From NCBI GenBank assembly GCA_023422565.1, contig JAFAGR010000077.1:31123-95122 (forward strand): 64,000 nucleotides of DNA. Direction: 5' to 3'. Below the pieces are notes generated by a model that saw only the letters and a list, made by a program, of their open reading frames with translations, had not been told where the DNA came from and did no database searches. Made by a program: the position numbers and the translations under genes. Below, piece after piece: positions 1-8,681 of this stretch (position 1 is the first letter of the stretch; each line of letters starts with the position of its first letter). Source of the DNA: Bacteroidota bacterium (GTDB taxonomy: Bacteria > Bacteroidota > Bacteroidia > Chitinophagales > Chitinophagaceae).

Positions 1-896
1 TCTTCGATCGATTTGATGATCTTTTCTTTTTCAGATCCGGATGTAGGTTGCAGCCATACGCCCACAGAGCCACCATACACCACAATGGATACTTTGTCTT
101 CATCACGCAGGTTCTTTACGAACAATTGAAATGCGGCCTGCAGCAGCGGGAGTTTGTTGGGAAGGTCCATGCTGCCGGAAACATCGATCAAAAAAACAAA
201 ATTGCTGGGAGGCACTTTATCGAGGTTTAGTTTCTTTGCGCTCACATTAATATAAAGTAACTGGTCTTCCTGTTTCCAGGGGCAATCCGTTACCTGCGTT
301 TCCACTTTAAACGTTTCCCCTGCCGCAGGTTCACTGTAATGAAGGTTGAAATAATTTACCAACTCCTCCGCCTTCACCGCATCAGGAGGCACAAGGCTGC
401 CCATGTTTAAAAAGCGGCGGACGTTACTGTACGATGCCTTGTTCACGTTAAGGGAAAAACCTGTGTTCGGAAAACGCTCCGCATTCACGATGTCATTTTC
501 TACGAGTGCAAAATAAGTTTCATCAGAGATGATGAGGTTCAGCCGCGAATCCTGCTTTTTATCTTTCGTTACGGAGATAAGTTTTTGCTTATTCTTGTTA
601 GCATTAGCCACTAACACTTTCAACACCACGTTCTGCCATTGACTGTGGTCAACGGGAATAGTAAGTTCTTCATAGCCTTCAAGAGAAAATGTGAGCGTGT
701 CTTTTGGCGTGCGGAGAATGATGCCGAAACTTCCGTCTACGCCCGAATAATAAATTGAACGTGCCGAGTGAACGAAGATCTTTACATTTTGAAGCCGGGT
801 AAATTTTTCATCCTTTACTTCCCCCCGAAGATAATGCTGGCTATTTGCCGTAACGGCAAACATAGAGAAAAAGATATATAATGCCAGTCTTCTCAA
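1..896 (-). CDS. VWA domain protein (YfbK-like), 3' end cut by window
   Basis: A reading frame runs from a TTG at 896 off the left edge, giving 298 residues without a stop. The TTG start yields a good signal peptide (MRRLALYIFFSMFAVTANS); the next ATG at 863 would begin inside it. Residues about 20-110 look like a carboxypeptidase-regulatory-like beta domain. A segment with VNKASYSNVRRFLNMG and EELVNYFNLHY follows, which is typical of the N-terminal part of YfbK-type VWA proteins. The VWA fold then begins, with the metal site DVSGSM. The C-terminal half is outside the window. Proteins of this type are exported and of unclear function; some lie in stress or adhesion loci. The ORF is read directly from the sequence and the family call rests on these motifs. 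Confidence 0.82.
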   Translation of the reverse strand, partial: MRRLALYIFFSMFAVTANSQHYLRGEVKDEKFTRLQNVKIFVHSARSIYYSGVDGSFGIILRTPKDTLTFSLEGYEELTIPVDHSQWQNVVLKVLVANANKNKQKLISVTKDKKQDSRLNLIISDETYFALVENDIVNAERFPNTGFSLNVNKASYSNVRRFLNMGSLVPPDAVKAEELVNYFNLHYSEPAAGETFKVETQVTDCPWKQEDQLLYINVSAKKLNLDKVPPSNFVFLIDVSGSMDLPNKLPLLQAAFQLFVKNLRDEDKVSIVVYGGSVGVWLQPTSGSEKEKIIKSIE

Positions 897-1075
897 GCAA
901 TTTTGGTTAGGTTAAATTAGGCAATTATTCTGAACTTTTCTTACTACTGAGAATTCATCACCGTAACTATCCGACTAAATCGGTTCACACAGAGAAGAAA
1001 CTTTTCAAAGCCACTGTTAAATCAGTCCCTTACCGACAGTTCTCTGCAACTTAAACCCTGCCCCTTCATGTCACT

Positions 1076-1612
1076 TTAATCTTCCAGCCGGTAAATTTCC
1101 TTCAGGTTTCTGCCAAGGCCATCATAATCCAGACCATAACCAAGTAAAAACTTATTAGGAACCTCAAAACCGAGGTAATCTATTGTGAGCGTGTGTATGA
1201 GTGCTGCAGGTTTATGAAGCAATGCCGCAATTTTAAGTGATGCAGGCTGCTGGTCGCGAAGCTGCGGTAAAAATTCGTGAAGAGTTTTCCCGGTGTCCAC
1301 AATATCCTCCAGTATCACTACATGGCGCCCTTTCAGCGATTCATCGAGCCCGATGGAAGTGATCACATTCCCTGTACTTTTTGTACCCTTATACGAAGCA
1401 AGTTTTATAAAACTAATTTCGGCATCAACCGAAATTTTCTTGAACAGGTCTGATGCAAACATGAATGAACCATTCAGTATTCCGATGAACAAAGGGGTTT
1501 TACCTTCATAGTCTCTGTTGATCTCCCTTGCAAGGCGGCTGACCTGTTCATCAATCTGGTCTTCGGTTAAATAGGGAATAAAACTTTTATCGTGTACCTG
1601 TATGGCAGACAT
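1076..1612 (-). CDS. hpt: Hypoxanthine phosphoribosyltransferase
   Basis: Purine salvage enzyme that joins hypoxanthine or guanine to PRPP in the cytoplasm. The 178-residue length is normal. The PRPP-binding loop is present as VVILEDIVDTGKT (about residues 98-110), with the acidic pair E102/D103. A C-terminal segment VPNKFLLGYGLDY matches the Mg2+/purine-binding end of the family. It is the last gene of a minus-strand run: the glucosaminidase stop lies 4 bases upstream. The combination with a cell-wall enzyme looks like operon packing rather than a shared pathway. No clear terminator follows; 897-1075 holds only the presumed promoter region of the VWA gene and weak 4-5 bp stems. Confidence 0.95.
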   Translation of the reverse strand: MSAIQVHDKSFIPYLTEDQIDEQVSRLAREINRDYEGKTPLFIGILNGSFMFASDLFKKISVDAEISFIKLASYKGTKSTGNVITSIGLDESLKGRHVVILEDIVDTGKTLHEFLPQLRDQQPASLKIAALLHKPAALIHTLTIDYLGFEVPNKFLLGYGLDYDGLGRNLKEIYRLED

Positions 1613-1616
1613 GGCT

Positions 1617-2759
1617 CTATTTTGAAATGATCAATTGCTGGCCAACCGTTAACTGGTCAGAGGTAAGATTGTTCCAGCTCTTTATATCTTCTATTGAAAC
1701 GTTATACTTTTTTGAGATAGCATACAGCCCTTCTTTAGGAGCCACTTCATGGAGAAATTTTCCTGTTCTTACATTGCCGGATGCGGCCACGTCCATAGGC
1801 ACCGGCTTAAGATGTATCAATGTTCCTGCCGCGAGAGGTTCTTCAGGAGATTTGTTATTGTAATCAACCAGCCGTGATAACTGCACGCCGTGCGATTGCG
1901 AGATGTCAGACAGTGTTTCTCCGGAAACCGCAGTGTGGGTGGACTGGCTTGATTCTTTACTTTTTCTTTCAAGATATATCCATGAGTCTTCCTGAAGCAA
2001 ACCATCCTTCTTCAGGTCATTGTATTCAAGCAGGCGGGTTAAAGGGACCTGGTGAACAGTGGCAATGGCCAGCAGTGAAGTTCCCCTGGATGCAAAAACC
2101 GCATTCAACCCGTTGCGGCGCGTTTTCACTTTGTAATCGGCAGCACTTTCCACTTCGTTTGTACCGGCCGTTAGTACTTCTGTTTCGGGCTCATCCGCAG
2201 GTTCATCGATCTCCATTTTTTCAGGCGCGGGACTTTCCGCCGGTGAATTGATGACAATCTCATCGTATTGTTGCAGATTATATTTTTCAATATTATAAAT
2301 GAGCATTTGCGGGTAGCGCGGGTTGGTTGCATAACCGGCTTTCTTCAGCCCGTAAGCCCAGCCTTTATAATCACCGGGGCGGAGGTTAAAGAGAGAAGCA
2401 TATCTTTCGCGTGTACGAAGGAAATCACTGTGATCGCGGTAACTGTCTTCCGGGTTATTATACTTTCTGAAACATTCGCCTTTCTCATCATCATCATGCG
2501 AAACGGATTCGCCTGTCCACTCTGTTTTGCATTTAATGCCGAAGTGATTATTTGATCGTTTTACGAGATTACTGTTTCCCATTTCTGCCTCGAGAAGGCC
2601 CTGGGCGAGTTTTATGGAAGCCGGAATTCCCGTCCTCCGCATTTCACTCATTGCGATATCCTTAAAACCTGCAATGTATTGAGCAGCAGTCATCCTTTCC
2701 TGGGCCGCGGAAACAAGCACCACGCCCATCCCAAGCAGTAAGCAAAAAAATGACTTCAT
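1617..2759 (-). CDS. Secreted N-acetylglucosaminidase with LysM repeats
   Basis: Predicted peptidoglycan hydrolase acting in the periplasm or at the surface. Residues 1-19 form a signal peptide. A GH73 (FlgJ/Mannosyl-glycoprotein endo-beta-N-acetylglucosaminidase) domain spans about 28-165. LAQGLLEAEMGNSNL fits the family's ESGxGxS site, with E57 as the likely catalytic acid. Three LysM-like segments follow at roughly 205-260, 272-318 and 333-380; the second (SGETLSDISQSHGV) and third (EGLYAISKKYNVS) are clearest. An acidic Pro/Glu linker at about 172-200 separates the two parts. The gene lies 3 bases after the O-methyltransferase gene and 4 bases before hpt, so it is probably co-transcribed with both. 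Confidence 0.9.
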   Translation of the reverse strand: MKSFFCLLLGMGVVLVSAAQERMTAAQYIAGFKDIAMSEMRRTGIPASIKLAQGLLEAEMGNSNLVKRSNNHFGIKCKTEWTGESVSHDDDEKGECFRKYNNPEDSYRDHSDFLRTRERYASLFNLRPGDYKGWAYGLKKAGYATNPRYPQMLIYNIEKYNLQQYDEIVINSPAESPAPEKMEIDEPADEPETEVLTAGTNEVESAADYKVKTRRNGLNAVFASRGTSLLAIATVHQVPLTRLLEYNDLKKDGLLQEDSWIYLERKSKESSQSTHTAVSGETLSDISQSHGVQLSRLVDYNNKSPEEPLAAGTLIHLKPVPMDVAASGNVRTGKFLHEVAPKEGLYAISKKYNVSIEDIKSWNNLTSDQLTVGQQLIISK

Positions 2760-2762
2760 AGA

Positions 2763-3398
2763 TTATAATTTGCGGATCAGTAACAAGCCATCTCTAACCG
2801 AAAGCATTACCTGCTCCACCCTTCCGTCTGCCGAAACATGTTTATTGAATGCATCGATCGCTATTGCATTCTTTCCTTTCAATTCTGTTTCAAGTACTTC
2901 GCCATGAAACAATACATTATCGGCGATGATAAAACCTCCCGGCCTTACCATAGGCAAAGTTAATTCGTAATAATCAATATAACCCACTTTATCGGCATCA
3001 ATAAAAACAAGGTCCCATGCCTCATTTAAGGTTGGAATTATATGCCTTGCATCGCCAATATGAAGCCTGATCCTCGTCTCACCTGCTTCTTCAAAATATT
3101 TCGTCGCGGTGGCCGCATCCTGTTCCCTGATCTCCAGTGTATGAAGTATGCCATCTTTTTTTAATCCGGCTGCCAGTGAAAGTGCGCTAAATCCGGTAAA
3201 GGTGCCTATCTCCAAAATCCGGGAAGGCTGCAGCATCTTGCTCAATAATTCCAACGCTTTTCCTTGTACGTGCCCGCTGTGCATTTTTGCCTGCGGATGA
3301 TTTTCAAGAGTAAACTTTTCATTAGCCTCGCGTATACCATCAAGCGGTGATGTATGGATTTTGCAATAATTTTCTGCCGCCTCTGAGATCAGGATCAT
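2763..3398 (-). CDS. Class I O-methyltransferase (catechol/caffeoyl-CoA type)
   Basis: SAM-dependent methyltransferase of the small-molecule O-methyltransferase_3 family, 211 residues. The SAM loop is ILEIGTFTGFSAL (61-73). The divalent metal/substrate site VFIDADK contains D134 and D136, and a second acidic-Asn motif IIADNVLF follows. The substrate cannot be told from the sequence; catechol-like compounds are usual for the family. It starts 2 bases after the symporter stop and ends 3 bases before the glucosaminidase start codon, so it belongs to a four-gene minus-strand unit. Confidence 0.9.
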   Translation of the reverse strand: MILISEAAENYCKIHTSPLDGIREANEKFTLENHPQAKMHSGHVQGKALELLSKMLQPSRILEIGTFTGFSALSLAAGLKKDGILHTLEIREQDAATATKYFEEAGETRIRLHIGDARHIIPTLNEAWDLVFIDADKVGYIDYYELTLPMVRPGGFIIADNVLFHGEVLETELKGKNAIAIDAFNKHVSADGRVEQVMLSVRDGLLLIRKL

Positions 3399-3400
3399 AA

Positions 3401-4861
3401 TTACTTTGATTTATGAGATACCATCCACAAGCCAAGAAACGTTAGAACTCCGTTTATCACCAACAATTCCGGCCCAAGTTTAAACCCGGGAATAAACTTT
3501 GGCGTTACAAACTCGATAAGCAGACAGAGTAATGGAGCTGCAATGCATATCATGGGCACAAGGTTGTCTTTTACGGATCGTTTTGTGAGAATTCCAAACG
3601 TGAAAAGGCCGAGCAGCGGACCATAAGTATAAGCCGCAAGCTTCAGGATAACGTCTATCATGCTGGGGTCATCAACCCAGTGAAATACCAATACAAATAA
3701 CAGGAAGATGAAAGCAATAGTAAGATGCACGCGTTGGCGGATGCGTTTTCTTTTAGCCTCGGGCCAATCTTCCTTACGATTCATGCCAATAATATCAATG
3801 CAAAACGAGGAAGTGAGTGCGGTGATGGCGCCGTCTGCACTGGGGAATAGCGCGGATATTAGTGCGATGATAAAGATTACCGACACTATCGGCGGCATGT
3901 TGTTCAAGGCCAGGTATGGAAATAATTTATCTCCTGTTTCGGTTACGCCCTGCTCAGCAGCGTATAAATGAAGCAGGCCGCCAAGAAACAAAAAGATAAA
4001 GATCACAATCGCCATAATGAAGGCAAGAGATACCATATTTTTTTGTGAATCGTTCAGTCGTTTTACGGAAATGGATTTCTGCATCATTTCCTGGTCGAGG
4101 CCGGTCATAGTAATGGTGATGAAAGCGCCCGCAAGAATTTGCTTTACGAAAAATAGTTTATCAGACGGATCGGTAAAAAATATTTTTGAATAAGCGCCCT
4201 GCTTGCCTCCTTCTGAACCGAGCGCCTGTATCGCTTCGCCGAAGCCCATATCCATTGCATTCAAAATATAAAGGATACAAACTATGAGGCCGCCAAGCAT
4301 GAATGTGGTTTGCAAGGTGTCGGTAAACACGATGGTCTTCACACCGCCTTCATAGGTGTAAATTAAGATCATCACTAAAATGATAACCGTGGTAAGCCAG
4401 AATGGAACGCCAAGGTCTCCGAGAATGATATCCTGTAAAATTTTGACCACGAGATAAAGCCTTGCCGTAGCACCAAGTGTGCGGGACAGGAGAAAAAAGG
4501 ATGCGCCTGTTTTGTAAGATTTTATGCCGAGCCTGTTGCCGAGGTATGTATAAATTGAAGTGAGATTCATTTTATAATACAAGGGCAATAAAACATATGC
4601 GATGGTGATGTAACCAAAAAAATAACCGATAACGATCTGAAAATATGCAAAGGAATTTGTACCGACCGTACCCGGAACGCTCACGAATGTAACTCCGGAA
4701 AGCGAGGTGCCGATCATGCCAAAAGCCACCAGCATCCAGTTTGAATTGCGGTTACCGATGAAGAATGATTCGTTGTTTGAATTTTTACTAGTGTACCAGG
4801 CTACTGCCAATAACAAAACAAAATACCCGATCACAAAAGACAGCAGCAACTGCGGCGACAT
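3401..4861 (-). CDS. Sodium:solute symporter (SSS family)
   Basis: Inner-membrane Na+-coupled transporter of the SSS/SLC5 family, with about 13 hydrophobic segments in 486 residues. Conserved parts include SLSGVTFVSVPG near the N-terminus and the GLDQEMMQKS and ALFPSADGAITALTSSF segments typical of the fold. The frame is open to 5029, but the ATG at 4861 (MSPQLLLSFVIGYF) is preferred. It begins directly with the first membrane helix, and the longer version would overlap the divergent LOG gene at 4933. The substrate cannot be inferred. It appears to be the first gene of the unit that runs on to hpt. Confidence 0.88.
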   Translation of the reverse strand: MSPQLLLSFVIGYFVLLLAVAWYTSKNSNNESFFIGNRNSNWMLVAFGMIGTSLSGVTFVSVPGTVGTNSFAYFQIVIGYFFGYITIAYVLLPLYYKMNLTSIYTYLGNRLGIKSYKTGASFFLLSRTLGATARLYLVVKILQDIILGDLGVPFWLTTVIILVMILIYTYEGGVKTIVFTDTLQTTFMLGGLIVCILYILNAMDMGFGEAIQALGSEGGKQGAYSKIFFTDPSDKLFFVKQILAGAFITITMTGLDQEMMQKSISVKRLNDSQKNMVSLAFIMAIVIFIFLFLGGLLHLYAAEQGVTETGDKLFPYLALNNMPPIVSVIFIIALISALFPSADGAITALTSSFCIDIIGMNRKEDWPEAKRKRIRQRVHLTIAFIFLLFVLVFHWVDDPSMIDVILKLAAYTYGPLLGLFTFGILTKRSVKDNLVPMICIAAPLLCLLIEFVTPKFIPGFKLGPELLVINGVLTFLGLWMVSHKSK

Positions 4862-4932
4862 AAGCAATAGTTTAGGTAAATATAAGATTGAAAAAAGAAA
4901 AATAGTTTGCTTCTTTGCATACAAACAACCAT

Positions 4933-5472
4933 ATGCAAATAAAAGCAATAGCCGTGTTTTGCGGAAGTAAGTCGGGAAACAACCCGCTGTACGAACAACA
5001 TACAAAAAAGCTCGGGGAGTTGCTTGCAAAAAAAGGCATCAACATAATTTACGGCGGCGGAAATAAAGGATTGATGGGCGCTGTGGCTAATTCGGCGATT
5101 GCAAACAAAGGAAACGTGATCGGAATAATGCCGGAACTTTTAAAAGATTGGGAACATCATCATATGGGCTTGTCTGAATTACTTATTGTTGACAGCATGC
5201 ACACCCGAAAAAAATTACTGTATGAAAGATGCGACGCCGCTATAATACTTCCCGGAGGTTTTGGTACGCTGGACGAAGTATTTGAAATTTTAACATGGAA
5301 CCAGTTAAAGATCCACCAGAAAAAAATATTCATTTTAAACTCCGGCGGATTTTATGACCACATGGTTAAGCACATCAATACGATGCATGAAGAAGGCTTT
5401 TTGTATGATGCAGCCGAATTAAGCATGACTATTATTAAAGAACCTGAGGAATTATTGGCCTTTATTTCGTAG
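4933..5472 (+). CDS. LOG family protein (TIGR00730, nucleoside-5'-monophosphate phosphoribohydrolase)
   Basis: Lysine-decarboxylase-like Rossmann protein of the LOG family. In plants and some bacteria these enzymes cleave cytokinin or other nucleoside monophosphates to the base and ribose 5-phosphate. The hallmarks are GGGNKGLMG (about 41-49), the MHTRKK segment (about 89-94) and PGGFGTLDE (about 107-115), all intact. The ATG at 4933 gives 179 residues beginning MQIKAIAVFCGS, as usual for the family; a TTG at 4915 would only add six residues. It is transcribed away from the symporter gene and ends convergent with the outer-membrane protein gene. The physiological substrate here is unknown. 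Confidence 0.9.
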   Translation: MQIKAIAVFCGSKSGNNPLYEQHTKKLGELLAKKGINIIYGGGNKGLMGAVANSAIANKGNVIGIMPELLKDWEHHHMGLSELLIVDSMHTRKKLLYERCDAAIILPGGFGTLDEVFEILTWNQLKIHQKKIFILNSGGFYDHMVKHINTMHEEGFLYDAAELSMTIIKEPEELLAFIS

Positions 5473-5540
5473 CAGGGAGCAAGCTTCAGGGTACATTGTT
5501 GTGAGTTTTGAGTTGTGAGTTATGAGCAAATTTTCTGTTT

Positions 5541-5572
5541 GCACATCTGCACACCTGCACATTTGCACATCA
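5541..5572. repeat. Four-copy 8-bp tandem repeat GCACAYYT
   Basis: Four consecutive units are read directly: GCACATCT, GCACACCT, GCACATTT and GCACATCA. The last unit runs into the stop codon of the minus-strand outer-membrane gene (5570-5572). Just before it, at about 5500-5525, lies another word-like repeat on GTGAGTT. The stretch fills the convergent gap between the LOG and beta-barrel genes. No protein-coding or terminator function is evident. Confidence 0.75.
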
Positions 5573-6217
5573 GTTCCGTTTCTTTCCCTGGAACAACGGC
5601 ACTTGTAAGCCTGCACGTATAATGGGCAGCACATTTATAGACCCGCTTGCGGTTTGCTCCACATAGGGCGACTTCGGATCTTTATTCACATCAAAAAGTA
5701 TGGAAACATAATAGAAAAGATCACCGGAACCCTGGCGGCCGGTTGCGTAGCCTGCGCCAACCAAAATACTTGTTGCTGAAGTAGATTCGCGTTCGCTTGG
5801 CGAGCCGTCATCAAAGATCAGTTTCTGGCTTATGAAGTTATGCTCAACCTGTGCCTGGGCGAATAGAAAATTGATGGGATACACTCTTATAAATGCGCCA
5901 GGCCCGTAAGTGAACTGCCGTAATTTATCATCACTGTAAAAATATTGCCCTGTCGTCGGGCTGTAGTAGGTAACGTGACGGACAGAATTGAATACAAAAT
6001 TTGCCACCACTCCTGCATCAAGCCAATTGGTGATCCTATAACCAAAAACAGGCGCGGCACCAAGTACCGACCCATTATTAGAGAAAGATAAGGTTAAACT
6101 GCCGCCCGTGAAAAGCCTGTCTTTCTTAAAGCCGCCTTTCTTCTCACCATCCTCATCCTGTGCAAATGAAGGTAAGGCCATAGAAGCCATCAAAGCAACG
6201 ATCAGTATTTTTTTCAT
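5570..6217 (-). CDS. Outer-membrane beta-barrel protein
   Basis: Predicted outer-membrane protein of 215 residues. The signal peptide MKKILIVALMASMALPSFAQ is followed by a short acidic/lysine stretch (DEDGEKKGGFKKD). Repeated alternating beta strands follow, such as FTGGSLTLSFSN, LDAGVVANFVFN and FTYGPGAFIRVYP. It ends with residues FQGKKRN rather than the usual terminal aromatic. It resembles OmpW/OMP_b-brl-type porin-like proteins, but no specific function can be given. The start at 6217 lies 22 bases after the FAD-oxidase stop, so it may be the last gene of the T9SS-associated run. Confidence 0.78.
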   Translation of the reverse strand: MKKILIVALMASMALPSFAQDEDGEKKGGFKKDRLFTGGSLTLSFSNNGSVLGAAPVFGYRITNWLDAGVVANFVFNSVRHVTYYSPTTGQYFYSDDKLRQFTYGPGAFIRVYPINFLFAQAQVEHNFISQKLIFDDGSPSERESTSATSILVGAGYATGRQGSGDLFYYVSILFDVNKDPKSPYVEQTASGSINVLPIIRAGLQVPLFQGKKRN

Positions 6218-6239
6218 AAATGCAAATTATCCTGTTTCT

Positions 6240-7649
6240 TCAATCAAATATCTTCCCGGCATTTAAAATATTGTTAGGATCGAATACTTTTTTTATACCG
6301 CGCATCAGCCCGATCGTTGCCTCATCAAACATGATGCTCATGAAAGGCTTTTGAATAAGGCCGATGCCATGTTCGCCGCTTATTGTTCCGCCCAAACTTT
6401 TAACAAGCTGAAATAAGGCGGTGATCACCGGCTTCACAACGGGGTTGTCGAAGCTATTTTCGTGCCCGGGGTACTTTATGCGAATGTGAAGGTTACCATC
6501 ACCGGCATGCCCGTAACAAACCACTTCAAAACCATGTTGCTGTGCGAGGGATTTCACTCCCCTGATCAATGCAGGCAACACAGCCCTTGGCACCACCGTG
6601 TCTTCTTCTATCGAATAGCCATCCATCTTAACGGCCTCGGCTACACGACGGCGCAGTTTCCATAACTCACTTTTCTGAACTGCATCATCAGCAAAGAAAA
6701 TTTCGCCGCAATTATAATTTTCAAGCAGTTTTGCAATGCTTTCCATTTCACTCATCAGCATTTGCACATCATTACCATCGGTTTCAATAATAAGATGGGC
6801 TTCGGTTTCAGGCGTTACCGTTACCACGGTGCTTTCCACATATCTCTCCACAATTTTCAGCGCATTTATCTCCATCAACTCAATGGCACTTGGTGAAAAT
6901 CCCGCGCGAAAGATAGCGCTCACTGCAGCACCTGCGTCTTCAAGCTTATTAAAAGGCACGAGCATCAGGAGATCATGCTTTGGCAACGGTATCAGTTTTA
7001 ACACGATCTGTGTTACAATTCCCAGTGTTCCTTCGCTGCCCACCACAAGTTGCGTAAGATTATAGCCGGTTGAATTTTTCAGCACATTGGCGCCCGTCCA
7101 AATTACAGAGCCGTTTGCAAGTACCATTTGCAGGTTCAGCACATAATCTTTCACCACACCATACTTTACCGCTTTTGGCCCGCCGCTATTCGTGGCCACA
7201 TTTCCGCCGATAAAGCAACTACCACGGCTGCTTGGGTCCGGCGGATAGAACAAGCCTTTTTCTTTAACGGCATCCTGCAATACTTCGGTGATCACGCCCG
7301 GCTCCACGGTTGCCTGCAAATTATCTTCATCGATTTTGAGAATAGAATTCATCCTGTCAAGCGAAAGCACAACGCCCCCACGGTTTGGGAGAGCACCTCC
7401 CATCAGGCCTGTTCCTCCGCCTCGTGGTGTTACGGGGATATGATGATCATTACAAATTTTCAATACGCCGCTCACCTCTTCGGTTGTCCGCGGGCGAAGT
7501 ACTATTTGAGGAAGAAAAGAAAGATGTTCGGTTTCGTCTCTGCCATACCGTGAGCAACTTTCTTCATCTATAATGGCAAACTCCCCACCCACTACAGCAG
7601 AGAATTGCTTATGCAGGTCTGAAGCATTTTCTAACAAGGTTTCCGGCAT
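6240..7649 (-). CDS. FAD-linked oxidase (GlcD/D-lactate dehydrogenase type)
   Basis: Cytoplasmic or membrane-associated flavoprotein of 469 residues that oxidises an alpha-hydroxy acid such as glycolate or D-lactate. The N-terminal FAD-binding (PCMH/VAO) domain holds TPRGGGTGLMGGA (74-86) and FIGGNVATNSGGPKAVKYG. The C-terminal FAD-oxidase domain holds CYGHAGDGNLHI and SGEHGIGLIQKPFM. All expected flavin and substrate-site residues appear present. The substrate is not determined by sequence; no partner GlcE/GlcF gene is nearby. It starts 18 bases after the PorP/SprF stop on the same strand, so it may be read through from there. Confidence 0.92.
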   Translation of the reverse strand: MPETLLENASDLHKQFSAVVGGEFAIIDEESCSRYGRDETEHLSFLPQIVLRPRTTEEVSGVLKICNDHHIPVTPRGGGTGLMGGALPNRGGVVLSLDRMNSILKIDEDNLQATVEPGVITEVLQDAVKEKGLFYPPDPSSRGSCFIGGNVATNSGGPKAVKYGVVKDYVLNLQMVLANGSVIWTGANVLKNSTGYNLTQLVVGSEGTLGIVTQIVLKLIPLPKHDLLMLVPFNKLEDAGAAVSAIFRAGFSPSAIELMEINALKIVERYVESTVVTVTPETEAHLIIETDGNDVQMLMSEMESIAKLLENYNCGEIFFADDAVQKSELWKLRRRVAEAVKMDGYSIEEDTVVPRAVLPALIRGVKSLAQQHGFEVVCYGHAGDGNLHIRIKYPGHENSFDNPVVKPVITALFQLVKSLGGTISGEHGIGLIQKPFMSIMFDEATIGLMRGIKKVFDPNNILNAGKIFD

Positions 7650-7667
7650 GGTAAAAATGGCGTCGGG

Positions 7668-8681
7668 TTAAAATGAAGGGCACATGGTTTGCCTTACCGC
7701 ACCTTCGCTGTAAAAACCTTTCTTCACGATGCTCACTTCAAGGGCACCGCGTGAACGGTTAAAATTTTTCAACTGCGAAGTGGTAGCATCATAGCTAAAA
7801 ATAAAACGAAGATTGCTTACTTCAAAACCCGCTGTGGGAATGAACGCATCTTTATACCTGTAATATACGCCGCCGATAAATTGCATTTCGCCCGCATCCT
7901 TTAAATTGAAACTTCCATTAAGCCCAACAACCATCTCACTTGCCTTTGCATGATTGGTATAATAAAGATTCGGATTGATGATCAGGTTCGGACTTACCTT
8001 TAAAAGTGCATTTACAAAGCCGATGTGCCGCATGGGAATAGTACCATCATTGGTTTCATCGGCAAAAAAAGTTTCCCGTGGTTTGTTTACATGGTGAACC
8101 GAATAGCCTGCATTTATATAAACATCTTCCGTAGGGAAATAAGCGTAATTCATCCCCACCTGCATATCGAAATAACTCACACTTGTATTGTTGAACACCA
8201 CGGCTGTCGGTAAGGTATTATCGAAAAAGCGGCCGTCAAACTGATCAGGGAATTTTAATGAGGTGAGATCGATTCGTTTATTTGCCCACCCCAGGTTAAA
8301 TCCCGCACTTAATAAACTGCTGTTACCAAGCATCTGGTGATAGGCCAGCGAACCGTACACTTTTGTAGACCGCAGAGAGCCGCTTCCGGCCACGTCGCTC
8401 AACACCACTGCACCGAGGCCGAGCCATCCGTTTTCAAACCTGTCGCGAAATACCTGTGCATCTCCAAACAAACTCATTGTTTTATAGGGCTGCTGCATGA
8501 TCGAACTATACTGGTTACGGTAATTGCCGCCGATACGGTAATCTGCGTCGGGAATAAACCCGGTGTTCGCGGGGTTAGTGGTAAGCGGCGATTGATAGAA
8601 TTGCGAAAAATGGAGATCCTGCGCGGCCACGGGAACCGTGAAGAATATTAACAAGACCGATATAATGCCACTGTACCTCAT
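7668..8681 (-). CDS. PorP/SprF-family type IX secretion membrane protein
   Basis: 337-residue outer-membrane protein with a signal peptide ending at about VAAQDLHFSQFY. It has the family features QFYQSPLTTNPANTGF near the N-terminus, RIGGNYRNQYSS and a series of beta strands. PorP/SprF proteins work with the type IX secretion system and anchor or aid secretion of large partner proteins. The start overlaps the stop of the PKD protein gene by 4 bases (ATGA), which points to translational coupling. This adjacency of a long PKD protein with a gliding-type C-terminus and a SprF-like protein recurs in Bacteroidota. The predicted partner is therefore the preceding gene. Confidence 0.92.
   Translation of the reverse strand: MRYSGIISVLLIFFTVPVAAQDLHFSQFYQSPLTTNPANTGFIPDADYRIGGNYRNQYSSIMQQPYKTMSLFGDAQVFRDRFENGWLGLGAVVLSDVAGSGSLRSTKVYGSLAYHQMLGNSSLLSAGFNLGWANKRIDLTSLKFPDQFDGRFFDNTLPTAVVFNNTSVSYFDMQVGMNYAYFPTEDVYINAGYSVHHVNKPRETFFADETNDGTIPMRHIGFVNALLKVSPNLIINPNLYYTNHAKASEMVVGLNGSFNLKDAGEMQFIGGVYYRYKDAFIPTAGFEVSNLRFIFSYDATTSQLKNFNRSRGALEVSIVKKGFYSEGAVRQTMCPSF

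Noticed and set aside
1820..2251. 143-residue plus-strand frame opposite the glucosaminidase gene
   Set aside because: It is antisense to a gene with intact catalytic and LysM motifs and has no family-like features.
4862..5029. 56-residue N-terminal extension of the symporter
   Set aside because: It is not hydrophobic in the family manner, overlaps the divergent LOG gene and its promoter, and the ATG at 4861 fits the first membrane helix.
5541..5572. Possible CRISPR array
   Set aside because: Units are 8 bp with no spacers; this is a simple tandem repeat. No array with regular repeats and unique spacers was seen anywhere in the window.
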